This document shows, one piece after another, positions 26,041 through 34,359 of a DNA stretch of 64,000 nt. This DNA is from Albibacterium profundi (GTDB lineage: Bacteria > Bacteroidota > Bacteroidia > Sphingobacteriales > Sphingobacteriaceae), in the NCBI RefSeq assembly GCF_042159835.1, contig NZ_JBBVGT010000001.1, positions 124,001-188,000 on the forward strand, given 5' to 3'. The translations under genes and the position numbers were made by a program. Positions within the stretch are counted from its first letter, which is position 1, and each line of letters begins with the position of its first letter. A model generated the notes under the pieces. It was not told the DNA's origin. It made no database searches and saw only the letters and a list, made by a program, of their open reading frames with translations.

Positions 26041-26727
26041 CTATAATGGTGTCCCGTTTATAATCGATTCTAGTCTTTCAATATTCATTTCGGACAAACC
26101 TGTCACATAACCATGGGCACCCAATAAGTTCGCTGACTCAGCAACGCCGATCACCTTCATTCCCGCACGCAGCGCCGCTTCAACACCGGCCTGCGCATCC
26201 TCGAACACAGCACAGGCCTTAGGGTCAACAAACAGTAATTCAGCAGCTTTCAAAAATACCAGAGGATTAGGTTTAGATTTGGAAACCATATTCCCGTCCA
26301 CCACAACTTCAAAGTAATGTCGGATCCCCGTTTTCTGTAAAATAGCTTCAGCGTTCTTGCTCGCCGACCCAACAGCCAAGTGATAGTCTGAACAAGCAAG
26401 TTCCTCTAAGAACGCTTCCGTACCAGGCAAAAGGTTACTCGAATTCATCGTCCTGATCATCGTTTTGTACCAATCGTTCTTTTGTTCAGCAAGCAAGCTC
26501 CTTTCATTCTCATTCTTAGATAGTCCCGCCCAGTCGAGAATCATCTTTAAGGATGACATCCTGTTCACCCCTTTCAACCGCTCATTATCACTTTCGCTGA
26601 AGTCAAAACCCAAACTATTAGCCAAGCGCTTCCATGCCAGAAAGTGGTAGCTTGCTGTATCAACCAACACGCCGTCTAAATCAAAAATACAGGTATTGAT
26701 TTTCTGGGAACGTTCCCGAACCTTCAT
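26041..26727 (-). CDS. pgmB: Beta-phosphoglucomutase
   Basis: A 228-residue HAD-family mutase. Motif I FDLDGVLVD places the nucleophile at D16 and the acid/base at D18, motif II is in VGSASKNAEAIL, motif III is the Lys in KSKPNPLVFLKA and motif IV is VFEDAQAGVEAA. It converts beta-glucose-1-phosphate to glucose-6-phosphate. Its codons 4-7 contain the 12-bp operator core found at the susC promoter. It starts a second unit behind the susE terminator, with mapA, MFS and GH13 genes downstream. Confidence 0.94.
   Translation of the reverse strand: MKVRERSQKINTCIFDLDGVLVDTASYHFLAWKRLANSLGFDFSESDNERLKGVNRMSSLKMILDWAGLSKNENERSLLAEQKNDWYKTMIRTMNSSNLLPGTEAFLEELACSDYHLAVGSASKNAEAILQKTGIRHYFEVVVDGNMVSKSKPNPLVFLKAAELLFVDPKACAVFEDAQAGVEAALRAGMKVIGVAESANLLGAHGYVTGLSEMNIERLESIINGTPL
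26706..26717. promoter_or_regulatory. LacI-type operator core inside the start of pgmB
   Basis: The perfect 12-bp palindrome GGGAACGTTCCC is identical to the core of the operator in the susC promoter. It lies 10-21 nt into the pgmB coding sequence, just downstream of any promoter that could serve pgmB. It may act as a roadblock or as a partner for looping with the susC site 5.7 kb away. Confidence 0.65.
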
Positions 26728-26742
26728 AAAAAAATAGTCTCG

Positions 26743-26783
26743 TGAAATAAAAGGTACTTCAGGACGGATATCCTGAAGTACCT
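26743..26783 (-). terminator. Terminator between susE and pgmB
   Basis: A perfect 13-bp stem (26783-26771 with 26764-26752), a 6-nt loop and a following TTTTATTTC on the minus strand. It lies 12 nt after the susE stop and separates the susCDE unit from pgmB. Confidence 0.8.
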
Positions 26784-26795
26784 AGAACTATGAAA

Positions 26796-27788
26796 TTAAT
26801 TTTTATTGATTTCCGCTTTATAACCGGATGGCTCCATATGCAGACTGATTGTATAACTACCAGCATCCGCAATTGCTATATTATCACCATCAAAGCTTAG
26901 GTTCCCTACGGCACCGCCCAGGTTAATAGCCCAATCGTCATTTGCTCTAAACTTCAATTCACCCGCAGTAAGGTTCGTCGTGATGGTCCATGTATAACTA
27001 CCTTTTCCACCTTCAAACTCCATATCCGTATCAGCATCCCAGCCTCCGGCGGTAGCGTCTCCTATAATTCCCCATTCAGTTTTTAGAGCCTCATAGGTTA
27101 ATGCTTCCCGGTTCATCCGCAGACGGTAGAAACCATCTTCCGTTACCATTAGGTTAGCACCACCTTCTTCATCGCTCAGCATCCCATCGCCACCATCACC
27201 TAAAGCTCCGTCCCAGCCACCTTGCGTCGGCAAGAACTTAAATCCACCGTCCTCAGCCACTAGGTAGACAAAGATTTCAAACTTGTCTTTGCTGACATCA
27301 TCGTCACCGTCGGTGTACATTCTCATCGGAATAGCCGCCGATGGTTCCCAACCGGCACCGGTTGATCCACCAACGAGGAAGAATACCGGATCTCCTTCGG
27401 TAAAGGTAATAGCCTTTGTCTTTTCCACGTTGGTACCGCCTATTGCATAGACAACTTGGATGAGATGTTCACCTAACCAAGCATCGTCAGCCGGCACAGC
27501 AATTTCATGAGTCAAGATGTGTTTGTTCTCTGGATTATCAATCGTTGCAGAATAAATACTTTCCCCTCCTCCGGCTGGAACAACCGAAAGGGTAAGACTA
27601 GTTACATTGTTTGCAACCAACCCGACTTCAACCGTGCTACCTAAAAGTGCGCTGGATGGTGTAGTATTGCTGATCGACACGATCGACTCGTCGATTCCAT
27701 GCTCTACTTTCTTACAGGAAGAAAAAGCCAGTAGCCCCACGAGCATCAGGAAAAGCGATCTATATAAATTTAAATATTTTCGTTTCAT
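26796..27788 (-). CDS. susE: SusE/SusF-type outer-membrane starch-binding lipoprotein
   Basis: A 330-residue lipoprotein with Cys25 after MLVGLLAFSS. It carries an N-terminal SusE-type Ig-like domain (about 35-130) followed by two starch-binding-like repeats: FFLVGGSTGAGWEPSAAIPM and WGIIGDATAGGWDADTDMEF start with the same pattern. The protein would sit on the outer surface and hold maltooligosaccharides for SusCD. It is the third gene of susC-susD-susE and ends at a terminator. Confidence 0.85.
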   Translation of the reverse strand: MKRKYLNLYRSLFLMLVGLLAFSSCKKVEHGIDESIVSISNTTPSSALLGSTVEVGLVANNVTSLTLSVVPAGGGESIYSATIDNPENKHILTHEIAVPADDAWLGEHLIQVVYAIGGTNVEKTKAITFTEGDPVFFLVGGSTGAGWEPSAAIPMRMYTDGDDDVSKDKFEIFVYLVAEDGGFKFLPTQGGWDGALGDGGDGMLSDEEGGANLMVTEDGFYRLRMNREALTYEALKTEWGIIGDATAGGWDADTDMEFEGGKGSYTWTITTNLTAGELKFRANDDWAINLGGAVGNLSFDGDNIAIADAGSYTISLHMEPSGYKAEINKN

Positions 27789-27800
27789 TTTGATCTGATT

Positions 27801-29363
27801 TTAATTCGTATATCCCGGATTTGGATCTAAATTTTCATTGGTATTTAGAGCATCTTGTGGAACAGGGAAGATTCGCTTGTATGTCTCACTTGGATTAGCC
27901 GGTTTAAATAACATTGCATCCTCCCAATGTTCAAAACGGATCATGTCGGTCCGTCGCGTTACTTCAAAGGTTAATTCAAGTGCTCGTTCAGTATAGATGG
28001 CATCTAAGTTCAAACTTGCAGCAGTGTATAACTCGCTAGCATCTCCAGGAAAAGCTCTTGCCCGTATTTGATTCACCAAATCCACAGCCTCAGTAACCGT
28101 ACCATTACCGGCACCGCGCAATATCGCTTCTGCTTTCATCAGATATACATCTGCCAAGCGATAAACCACGACATCATTACCTGCGTTATTACTAACTTGA
28201 TTTTTATCCGGATAATATTTAACATTCCTTGCACCTGCCAATCGTCCGATGTTATCATCACCACCAATGTCGAATTCAGAACCATCAACCAATTCATAAC
28301 CATAAGGATCTAAAATAACGTTTACTCCATTGAACACCAAAGGTTGCCCAGTAGCGTCGTACTGCTGACCATAAAGCCACTGTTTCGTACGGTAATCGTC
28401 TTCATCAAAAAGATCGAAATATGCCGGTTGTGCACTCCATCCATTCCATGTATTTACACTCAAGCCATAGGTTAAGCGATGGCCGTAATGCAATACTTTA
28501 TTGAAAAGCTGGTTTCCTGTTGCACGAGCCGGATCAAAGGGGATAGAGAAAATAGGCTCTGTATTCGCCGGACCATTATCTGGCATAAATTGTGCAAAAT
28601 AATCACTCTCCAAGCTGTATCTACCTGATTCTATGACCGCATTGGCATGTGTTACCACTTTATCCCATTGAGGGGTACCTGTATATACCTCGGCATTTAA
28701 ATACAGTTTAGCCAAGAGCGTATGCGCCATCCATTTGGTTGGTCTGGCATAAGTCTGCTCCGACTTCTCTTCGCTCAAGTACTGTAAGTTTTCTTCCAAT
28801 TCTGTTGCGATAAAATTGTAGATATCTGCACGACTCTGCGTTTCGGGTAAATCCGCCCGATCGTCGAATGTAGTTACCAATGGTAGATTACCATAGGCAT
28901 CCATCATCAAATAGTAGTACCAAGCTCGCATTGTCTTGATCTCAGCCATGGTCTGTGTCTTCAGATCAGACTCTTCCGTCTGTTCAAAAATACTTAGGAT
29001 ACGGTTACACGTACCGATAGCATTAAAGCCCCAATTCCAGGCATTCCCAACTACTTCATGAGATGATGACCATGTGTGGAAGTGCATATCACGCCACTTA
29101 CCACCATCAAACCAGTCTCCTCCGCGTGTAGGGATCACCACTTCATCAGAACCTGCTGTCTGCAGATCAAAATAATCTCCGAAGTATCCTCTTGCAGCTG
29201 TATAAACCGGACCTGTTAAGGCCACAAACTGCGCTGGTGTTTTCGGAAAATTATCCTCCGTATAAGCTGAGTACATCTTATCGTCAAACTTGGTACATGA
29301 CTGGCTAAAAGCCAGAAGTAGACCAGCTGTCAATAAACTAAATTTCTTTATATAGGTTTTCAT
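27801..29363 (-). CDS. susD: SusD/RagB-type nutrient-binding lipoprotein
   Basis: A 520-residue SusD-family lipoprotein with Cys23 (LLLAFSQSCTKF). The N-terminal TPR-rich part includes MRAWYYYLMMDAYGNLPLV and the C-terminal part the family motifs VVYRLADVYLMKAEAILR and ALELTFEVTRRTDMIRFEHW (both trimmed to length). It forms the lid over the SusC barrel and binds starch fragments. It lies 18 nt after susC and 12 nt before susE. Confidence 0.94.
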   Translation of the reverse strand: MKTYIKKFSLLTAGLLLAFSQSCTKFDDKMYSAYTEDNFPKTPAQFVALTGPVYTAARGYFGDYFDLQTAGSDEVVIPTRGGDWFDGGKWRDMHFHTWSSSHEVVGNAWNWGFNAIGTCNRILSIFEQTEESDLKTQTMAEIKTMRAWYYYLMMDAYGNLPLVTTFDDRADLPETQSRADIYNFIATELEENLQYLSEEKSEQTYARPTKWMAHTLLAKLYLNAEVYTGTPQWDKVVTHANAVIESGRYSLESDYFAQFMPDNGPANTEPIFSIPFDPARATGNQLFNKVLHYGHRLTYGLSVNTWNGWSAQPAYFDLFDEDDYRTKQWLYGQQYDATGQPLVFNGVNVILDPYGYELVDGSEFDIGGDDNIGRLAGARNVKYYPDKNQVSNNAGNDVVVYRLADVYLMKAEAILRGAGNGTVTEAVDLVNQIRARAFPGDASELYTAASLNLDAIYTERALELTFEVTRRTDMIRFEHWEDAMLFKPANPSETYKRIFPVPQDALNTNENLDPNPGYTN

Positions 29364-29381
29364 TTTCTATCCGTTTTATAA

Positions 29382-32363
29382 TTAAAAGTTCACGTTAATT
29401 CCCAACAAGAAGGATCTTGTTTTTGGATAGTAATTACGATCGTCAATCCCCGGAGCCAGCCCGCCTAGATTTACCTCTGGGTCTACACCTGTGTAATCTG
29501 TGACTGTAAACAGATTCTGACCCGTCAAGTAAATTCTCGCACTATTGAAGAACCTCCAGTTACTAACATCAAACGTATAGCCGATAGTCGCATTCTCCAA
29601 TCGTAAGAAAGAACCGTCTTCTAAGAAACGACTCGAAGCGATGGTCGGTGTTTCGAAGATACCTTCCTCCATAGCGTCTTTTGAAATATTGGTAATTCCA
29701 GCTTGCGGTAATCGTGATAGATCCGCACGAGTGGCATTAAAGATTTTATTGCCGTACACACCGCGGAAGAAAAAGCCCAAATCAAATTGTTTGTAGCTAA
29801 ACGAGTTGTTCCATCCATAAGTAAACTTAGGAAGTGCATAACCCATCACTTGATAATCGTCACGCGCAGTAATCTGATCGGCTGTTACCAATTCTCCCTC
29901 CGTATTCTGATAAATTGTTTTTTGAGCTTCTTCATCGTAACCAACGTACTTAGCCGTATAAAAAGTACCTACAGGCTGACCTGGTAGGACGATGGCGACG
30001 GTTTGACCAGTCCAGCCTTCCAAGCCAATAGATCCTTCATAGCGCTCAGATACACTTAGATTACCAATATTACTCGATAGATTACCAACTCGGTTTTGGT
30101 TATGCGCGAAGTTCACTGATGTATTCCAAGTAAAATCTTCTTTATCAATAGCCAGAGCACTTAAAGCAACTTCTACTCCTTTGTTTGTCATCGTTGCACC
30201 GTTTGCGAGAAGACGATCGTGCTGATAAGGCGGTGTTGGCACTGAATATTCATAAAGTAAATCTTCGGTTTCCTTATTATAATATTCAACCGTACCGTTT
30301 AAACGTCCATTCAAGAATGCAAAATCCAAACCAATATTCAGCATGGATGTCGTTTCCCACTTCAAGTCCGGATTCGGGTTTTGGTTAACACCGTAGCTAT
30401 TCAGCCATTCACCGTTATACATAAACTGACCACCCTGCTGTCCGAAGATGGTAATCGATTTATACGGATCGATGTTCTGATTTCCTGATACACCATAACC
30501 GGCGCGAAGTTTCAAATCGCTTAAGATATCTTGATCCTTTAAAAAAGCTTCCTCACTGATGCGCCAAGCTGCTGAAACGGATGGAAAGGTTGCCCAACGG
30601 TTGTTCGCACCAAACTTCGAAGAACCATCCCGGCGAACGGTTGCATTGATCATGTATTTACCATTGTAGTTGTACCCAATACGACCGTAGAACGAAATAA
30701 GTAGTGATTCTAATTTCCATGGGTAATCCGCGAAATGACGATATCCTACTGGCGGAGTAGCTGCATCAGGATTATTTGCACCCAAATCGTCCGATAAGAA
30801 ACCTGTGGTTCTCAGCCTCACACCGTCATTGTCGATTGTCCGCTGATATGAATAACCCACCATCGCATTAAAGCTGTGTTCGTTGATGCTCTTGTCGTAA
30901 TTTAAGAATGACTCCAAAATCTTATCCGTATTCTTCAAATTGTCACGCTCAGCATAACCAACTCCCAATGCATTTGATGCAAAATCAGTTGTATGCATAT
31001 AATAGTTTCTGTCGCTATTCTGGCGCTGGTAAGAACCTATATTTGTCCAGGTTAAGTCCTCTATAATATCAAGCTCCGCTTTCACCGTAGCCAACAAAAT
31101 ATTTCTGTTGCGATTTTCATCACGCTGATTCAGCATAGCTACCGGGTTCATATAACCTGTACGGCCAGGAACTTGAAAGTAACCCCCATATTGTGAATAG
31201 AATGGATCATCGGTCATGATAGGTGATACCGGAACGAAGCGCGCGGCACCATTGAAAATTCCGTAGTCAACATGATTGGAACTAATGATACTGTTAGCCA
31301 CATTTAGTGACAAACGCAAACGGTCATCAAAAGCATTTTGATCTACCCCCAAACGAGAAACTATACGCTCTATATCACTACGCTTTACAATACCTTCGTT
31401 TTTGAAATAATTCACCGAAGCATTGTAGCGTGTACCCTCACTCCCGCCTGTTAAAGAAACGTTGTGATTGTGAGAAACACCCGTACGGGTAATTGCATCT
31501 TGCCAATCGGTTTTCGCACCCGCTTCACTTTCAGAAACGCTTAACCCGTTATCTGCAAGAAACTGTGTGTACTCGTCGGCACTCAAAACATTAACGCGAC
31601 TTGAAACGCTTTCCGTAGCAGCATAGCCGCTGTATGATAACACTGGTTTTCCAGCTTTACCACGCTTCGTTGTTACGAAAATAACTCCATTCGCAGCGCG
31701 GGAACCATATATCGCTGTCGATGATGCATCCTTCATCACGTCCATGGAAACAATGTCGTCTGGCGAAACCAGGTCGATATTAGCACCCGGCACCCCGTCG
31801 ATCACGTAAAAAGGTGCTGTCGAAGCTGTCAAAGATGAAGGGCCACGCAACTGGATCGTAGCGCCTGCGGTCGGGTCACCTCCTGAACGAGTAATAGTCA
31901 ATCCCGGCACCTTGCCTTGAAGTAATTGATCTGGCGTTGCCACAACACCCTTGTTAAAGTCTTCTGCCGTTACGCTACTTACCGAACCGGTTAAATCACT
32001 TTTTCGCTGAGTACCATAACCGATAACAACTACCTCCGTTAATGCCTCCGCAACAGGCACCATTTCGACATTAAGCTGCGTATTAGCTTCCACATTAACG
32101 CTTTGCTTTGATTCTTGATAACCGATAAAGTTGAATGTCAAAGTCTGCATTCCGAGAGGTACGCCAGTAAGCGTATACACACCGTCTGCGTCGGTCGCCG
32201 TACCTATCGTTGTTCCGTCGACGCCAATCGTCACACCGGGAAGCGGCTGGCGATTTTCATCCAAGACCTGTCCACTTATCTGTCCATTTTGTGCATATAA
32301 GCTTAACGAACAAATAAAAAGAACAAGTAAAAGAAACGTCTTTTTTAAGTAGATTCTTTCCAT
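29382..32363 (-). CDS. susC: SusC/RagA-type TonB-linked outer-membrane transporter
   Basis: The ATG at 32363 gives 993 residues with a signal peptide ending YAQNGQ; the longer frame to 32489 crosses the promoter and operator. An N-terminal carboxypeptidase-like beta-sandwich (about 22-100: SGQVLDENRQPLPGVTI) precedes the TonB-box region VVVIGYGTQRKSDLTGSV, the plug (GVPGANIDLVSPDDI) and the barrel ending in LLGINVNF. It imports maltodextrin with SusD, powered by TonB. First gene of susCDE, directly regulated by the operator 64-79 nt upstream. Confidence 0.94.
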   Translation of the reverse strand: MERIYLKKTFLLLVLFICSLSLYAQNGQISGQVLDENRQPLPGVTIGVDGTTIGTATDADGVYTLTGVPLGMQTLTFNFIGYQESKQSVNVEANTQLNVEMVPVAEALTEVVVIGYGTQRKSDLTGSVSSVTAEDFNKGVVATPDQLLQGKVPGLTITRSGGDPTAGATIQLRGPSSLTASTAPFYVIDGVPGANIDLVSPDDIVSMDVMKDASSTAIYGSRAANGVIFVTTKRGKAGKPVLSYSGYAATESVSSRVNVLSADEYTQFLADNGLSVSESEAGAKTDWQDAITRTGVSHNHNVSLTGGSEGTRYNASVNYFKNEGIVKRSDIERIVSRLGVDQNAFDDRLRLSLNVANSIISSNHVDYGIFNGAARFVPVSPIMTDDPFYSQYGGYFQVPGRTGYMNPVAMLNQRDENRNRNILLATVKAELDIIEDLTWTNIGSYQRQNSDRNYYMHTTDFASNALGVGYAERDNLKNTDKILESFLNYDKSINEHSFNAMVGYSYQRTIDNDGVRLRTTGFLSDDLGANNPDAATPPVGYRHFADYPWKLESLLISFYGRIGYNYNGKYMINATVRRDGSSKFGANNRWATFPSVSAAWRISEEAFLKDQDILSDLKLRAGYGVSGNQNIDPYKSITIFGQQGGQFMYNGEWLNSYGVNQNPNPDLKWETTSMLNIGLDFAFLNGRLNGTVEYYNKETEDLLYEYSVPTPPYQHDRLLANGATMTNKGVEVALSALAIDKEDFTWNTSVNFAHNQNRVGNLSSNIGNLSVSERYEGSIGLEGWTGQTVAIVLPGQPVGTFYTAKYVGYDEEAQKTIYQNTEGELVTADQITARDDYQVMGYALPKFTYGWNNSFSYKQFDLGFFFRGVYGNKIFNATRADLSRLPQAGITNISKDAMEEGIFETPTIASSRFLEDGSFLRLENATIGYTFDVSNWRFFNSARIYLTGQNLFTVTDYTGVDPEVNLGGLAPGIDDRNYYPKTRSFLLGINVNF

Positions 32364-32417
32364 ATGATATTTGGTTAAATAGGGTTTATAATGAGCGTTT
32401 ACAATCGCACATTGAAA

Positions 32418-32447
32418 CAAATATAGTCGGGAACGTTCCCGAAACAA
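32418..32447 (-). promoter_or_regulatory. susC promoter
   Basis: On the minus strand TTG (32447-32445), a 19-nt spacer and TATATTTG (32425-32418), an exact match to TAnnTTTG. The start point would be near 32411, leaving a leader of about 48 nt before the susC ATG. Confidence 0.75.
32427..32442. promoter_or_regulatory. LacI-type operator in the susC promoter
   Basis: A perfect 16-bp palindrome TCGGGAACGTTCCCGA that fills the spacer between the -33 and -7 elements, one nt from the -7 box. A bound dimer would block RNA polymerase directly. The central CG step and the 16-bp length are typical of LacI/GalR operators. The LacI-family gene at 32690-33700 is the likely binder. Confidence 0.8.
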
Positions 32448-32689
32448 AACCAAAACACCAGAAGTTATCCACATTTTTGCGATTTCCAATTTATTCTTAA
32501 ATGTGTAAAAATAACACTAAGCATATTCAACTTTTAAACTTAAATCACTGCTTAAACATTTAAAAATGCAATAAATAGAGATAACCAGCAAATATAAAAT
32601 TCACAGCAACTTACAACAAGTAGACTTCATAGATGTTAATAACTTTCGGCCAAACTCCTATATGCAGCAATAATTGTAACAGAAAATCG

Positions 32690-33700
32690 CTATCCGAGGG
32701 TAGATTTCCTGAAGATCAATTCAGATTTTAACTCGATCGCCTCGTTGACATCATTATTCTCAGGACTGTTGATCCTTCGAAACAACAGTTTCGCAGCCTC
32801 CTCTCCCATCAGGTATGATGGTTGCAAAATAGTGGACAGCGCCGGATTTAATAATCGGGCAATTTCAAGGCTCGAAAATGAAATGACTTTCAAGTCGGCG
32901 CCTATTTCAATCCCGAGATCATGGCAGACGTAATAACTAGCTAGCGCTAGTCGCTCTACCGAAGCAAAGACACCGTCCGGTTTGATCTTTGTAAAAACAT
33001 CCTTCAACAAAGTTTTATTTTCATCCATCCGATTGGTACAATCGATCACCAGCTCGTCCTGAAACGGTATTCCAGCATCTTTCAAAGCATCGACATAGCC
33101 CTGCATACGTTTCTTACCAATCGACAGCAGCTTGTTCACGACCAAATAGGCCACCTTCTTACAGCCCTGCTCTATCAAGTGCTTCGTGGCTTGGTAGCTG
33201 CTCTCATAGTCGTTTGTTGTGATTTTAGAATTATCAACATCTTCGTAAATTCGGTCAAAAAACACGATCGGCAGGCTGCGTTTCCTGATTTTATGCATAT
33301 AGCTATGATCATTAGCCTCACCGGTTACCGACATAACGATTCCGTCCACGCGCCCGCTCTGCAAACTCATGATAAAATCAATTTCCTTCTGAAAATCGTC
33401 ATTTGTTAAGTAAATCAAAATATGATAACCATTTTCCCGCGCTATTCGTTCGATACCATTTATAGCCCTGGAAAAGAAATTGTTAGCAATTTCGGGAACG
33501 ATCACGGCGATGGTCCTGCTTTTCTTTTCCCTGAGGTTACTCGCCAAATGATTGGGTTGATAATTCAATTCCTTAGCCATGGCCAGAATACGCTCCTTGG
33601 TCTTAGGATTGATATCACTATTACCTCGAAACGCACGAGACACAGTGGACGTTGATAGATTCAGTTTTTCAGCGAGCTGCTTGATATTAATAGGTTCCAT
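32690..33700 (-). CDS. LacI-family regulator of the maltose locus
   Basis: A 336-residue LacI/GalR protein. The helix-turn-helix is INIKQLAEKLNLSTSTVSRA (4-23), the hinge has AMAKELNYQPNHLA, and the sensor domain starts near RTIAVIVPEIANNFF. It is encoded directly upstream of susC on the same strand. The GGGAACGTTCCC sites at susC and pgmB are its probable targets; maltose or a derivative is the likely effector. It has its own promoter. The second LacI protein at 7078-8091 has different candidate sites. Confidence 0.88.
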   Translation of the reverse strand: MEPINIKQLAEKLNLSTSTVSRAFRGNSDINPKTKERILAMAKELNYQPNHLASNLREKKSRTIAVIVPEIANNFFSRAINGIERIARENGYHILIYLTNDDFQKEIDFIMSLQSGRVDGIVMSVTGEANDHSYMHKIRKRSLPIVFFDRIYEDVDNSKITTNDYESSYQATKHLIEQGCKKVAYLVVNKLLSIGKKRMQGYVDALKDAGIPFQDELVIDCTNRMDENKTLLKDVFTKIKPDGVFASVERLALASYYVCHDLGIEIGADLKVISFSSLEIARLLNPALSTILQPSYLMGEEAAKLLFRRINSPENNDVNEAIELKSELIFRKSTLG

Positions 33701-33744
33701 TTCTAGGCTTTTCGAGTAAGCTTTCTGTTACATCAGTAACCGTC

Positions 33745-33777
33745 CAAAAATAAGACAAAAAGCTACACATTACCCAA
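33745..33777 (-). promoter_or_regulatory. Promoter of the maltose-locus LacI gene
   Basis: On the minus strand TTG (33777-33775), a 22-nt spacer and TATTTTTG (33752-33745), an exact -7 match. The spacer is slightly long. It lies back to back with the promoter of the GNAT gene. Confidence 0.5.
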
Positions 33778-33793
33778 AAAATGGTGAAATATA

Positions 33794-33823
33794 TTGAATT
33801 TGCCTCCTTTTTTCGTAATTTTG
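33794..33823 (+). promoter_or_regulatory. Promoter of the GNAT/racemase operon
   Basis: TTG at 33794-33796, a 19-nt spacer and TAATTTTG at 33816-33823, an exact TAnnTTTG. Transcription would start near 33830, leaving an 80-nt leader that contains two hairpins. Confidence 0.7.
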
Positions 33824-33840
33824 TAATAATCTTATAGAAT

Positions 33841-33897
33841 TAAAACCCTACTAGCAGATGAAACATCAAGGGTTTTATTAATTCTCCGTCCGGAGAG
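33841..33897 (+). promoter_or_regulatory. Structured 5' leader before the GNAT/racemase genes
   Basis: Two consecutive hairpins fill the leader. The first has a perfect 9-bp stem TAAAACCCT/AGGGTTTTA (33841-33849 with 33869-33877) enclosing an inner hairpin GATG-AAA-CATC (33857-33867). The second is TCTCC-GTCC-GGAGA (33883-33896). No known riboswitch class was recognised. The first hairpin is followed by TTAATT, a poor terminator tract, so control of translation or stability is more likely than termination. Confidence 0.5.
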
Positions 33898-33909
33898 AAA
33901 ACATACAGA

Positions 33910-34359
33910 ATGATTGAAATAAAAGAATTTAATAAAAACAATCAGTTAACCGCATCCGAAAAACAACAGATCATATCTTTTCTTTATAAAAGCTTGGAAC
34001 AGTATGGCGACCCCGAAAGTTCTATCGAGAAAGCGATTAATTACGCACTCGGCGAGCAAGGGAGTTTAGGCGGCCATGTCCTTACTGCAAATTTGCATGG
34101 AAACTTATGTGGCGTCGTTGTCATTAATAAAACGGGCATGGACGAATACATTCCCGCAAACATATTGGTGTATATAGCCACAGACAAAGAACATCGGGGA
34201 AAAGGAATTGGTAAAGAACTGATGCAGAAAGCCATTGAAACTACCACCGGTGATATTGCACTGCATGTGGAACCTGATAATCCTGCTAAGAAGCTATACG
34301 AAAGACTTGGCTTTACCAATAAATACCTCGAAATGAGGCTTGTAAAGGAGGATCAATAA
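33910..34359 (+). CDS. GNAT-family N-acetyltransferase
   Basis: A 149-residue GNAT protein. The acetyl-CoA loop is in IATDKEHRGKGIGKELM (about residues 89-105), and the C-terminal KKLYERLGF is the usual last strand. It overlaps the next gene by one nt, so both are cotranscribed and coupled. The substrate is unknown; acetylation of an amino acid or amine made or used by the racemase-like neighbour is a reasonable inference. Confidence 0.85.
   Translation: MIEIKEFNKNNQLTASEKQQIISFLYKSLEQYGDPESSIEKAINYALGEQGSLGGHVLTANLHGNLCGVVVINKTGMDEYIPANILVYIATDKEHRGKGIGKELMQKAIETTTGDIALHVEPDNPAKKLYERLGFTNKYLEMRLVKEDQ

Larger units (their letters stand above)
32364..32689. other. Intergenic region between susC and its LacI regulator
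   Basis: A 326-bp gene-free stretch. The susC-proximal 90 bp hold the promoter and operator listed separately. The remaining part up to 32689 is AT-rich, with no ORF, hairpin with a T tract, or repeat that stands out; it also holds the 3' flank of the LacI gene, for which no terminator was seen. Confidence 0.6.

Noticed and set aside
26682..26689. An exact TATTTTTG (-7 box) on the minus strand inside pgmB, downstream of the operator core
   Set aside because: It would start transcription inside codons for the catalytic motif of pgmB and no TTG lies at the proper distance; coincidence in an AT-rich stretch.
32364..32489. N-terminal extension of the susC frame by 42 residues
   Set aside because: It covers the promoter and operator; the signal peptide begins after the ATG at 32363.
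33841..33897. Known riboswitch classes (preQ1, mini-ykkC, SAM-II) for the GNAT leader
   Set aside because: None of their loop or core motifs were found; kept as an unclassified structured leader.
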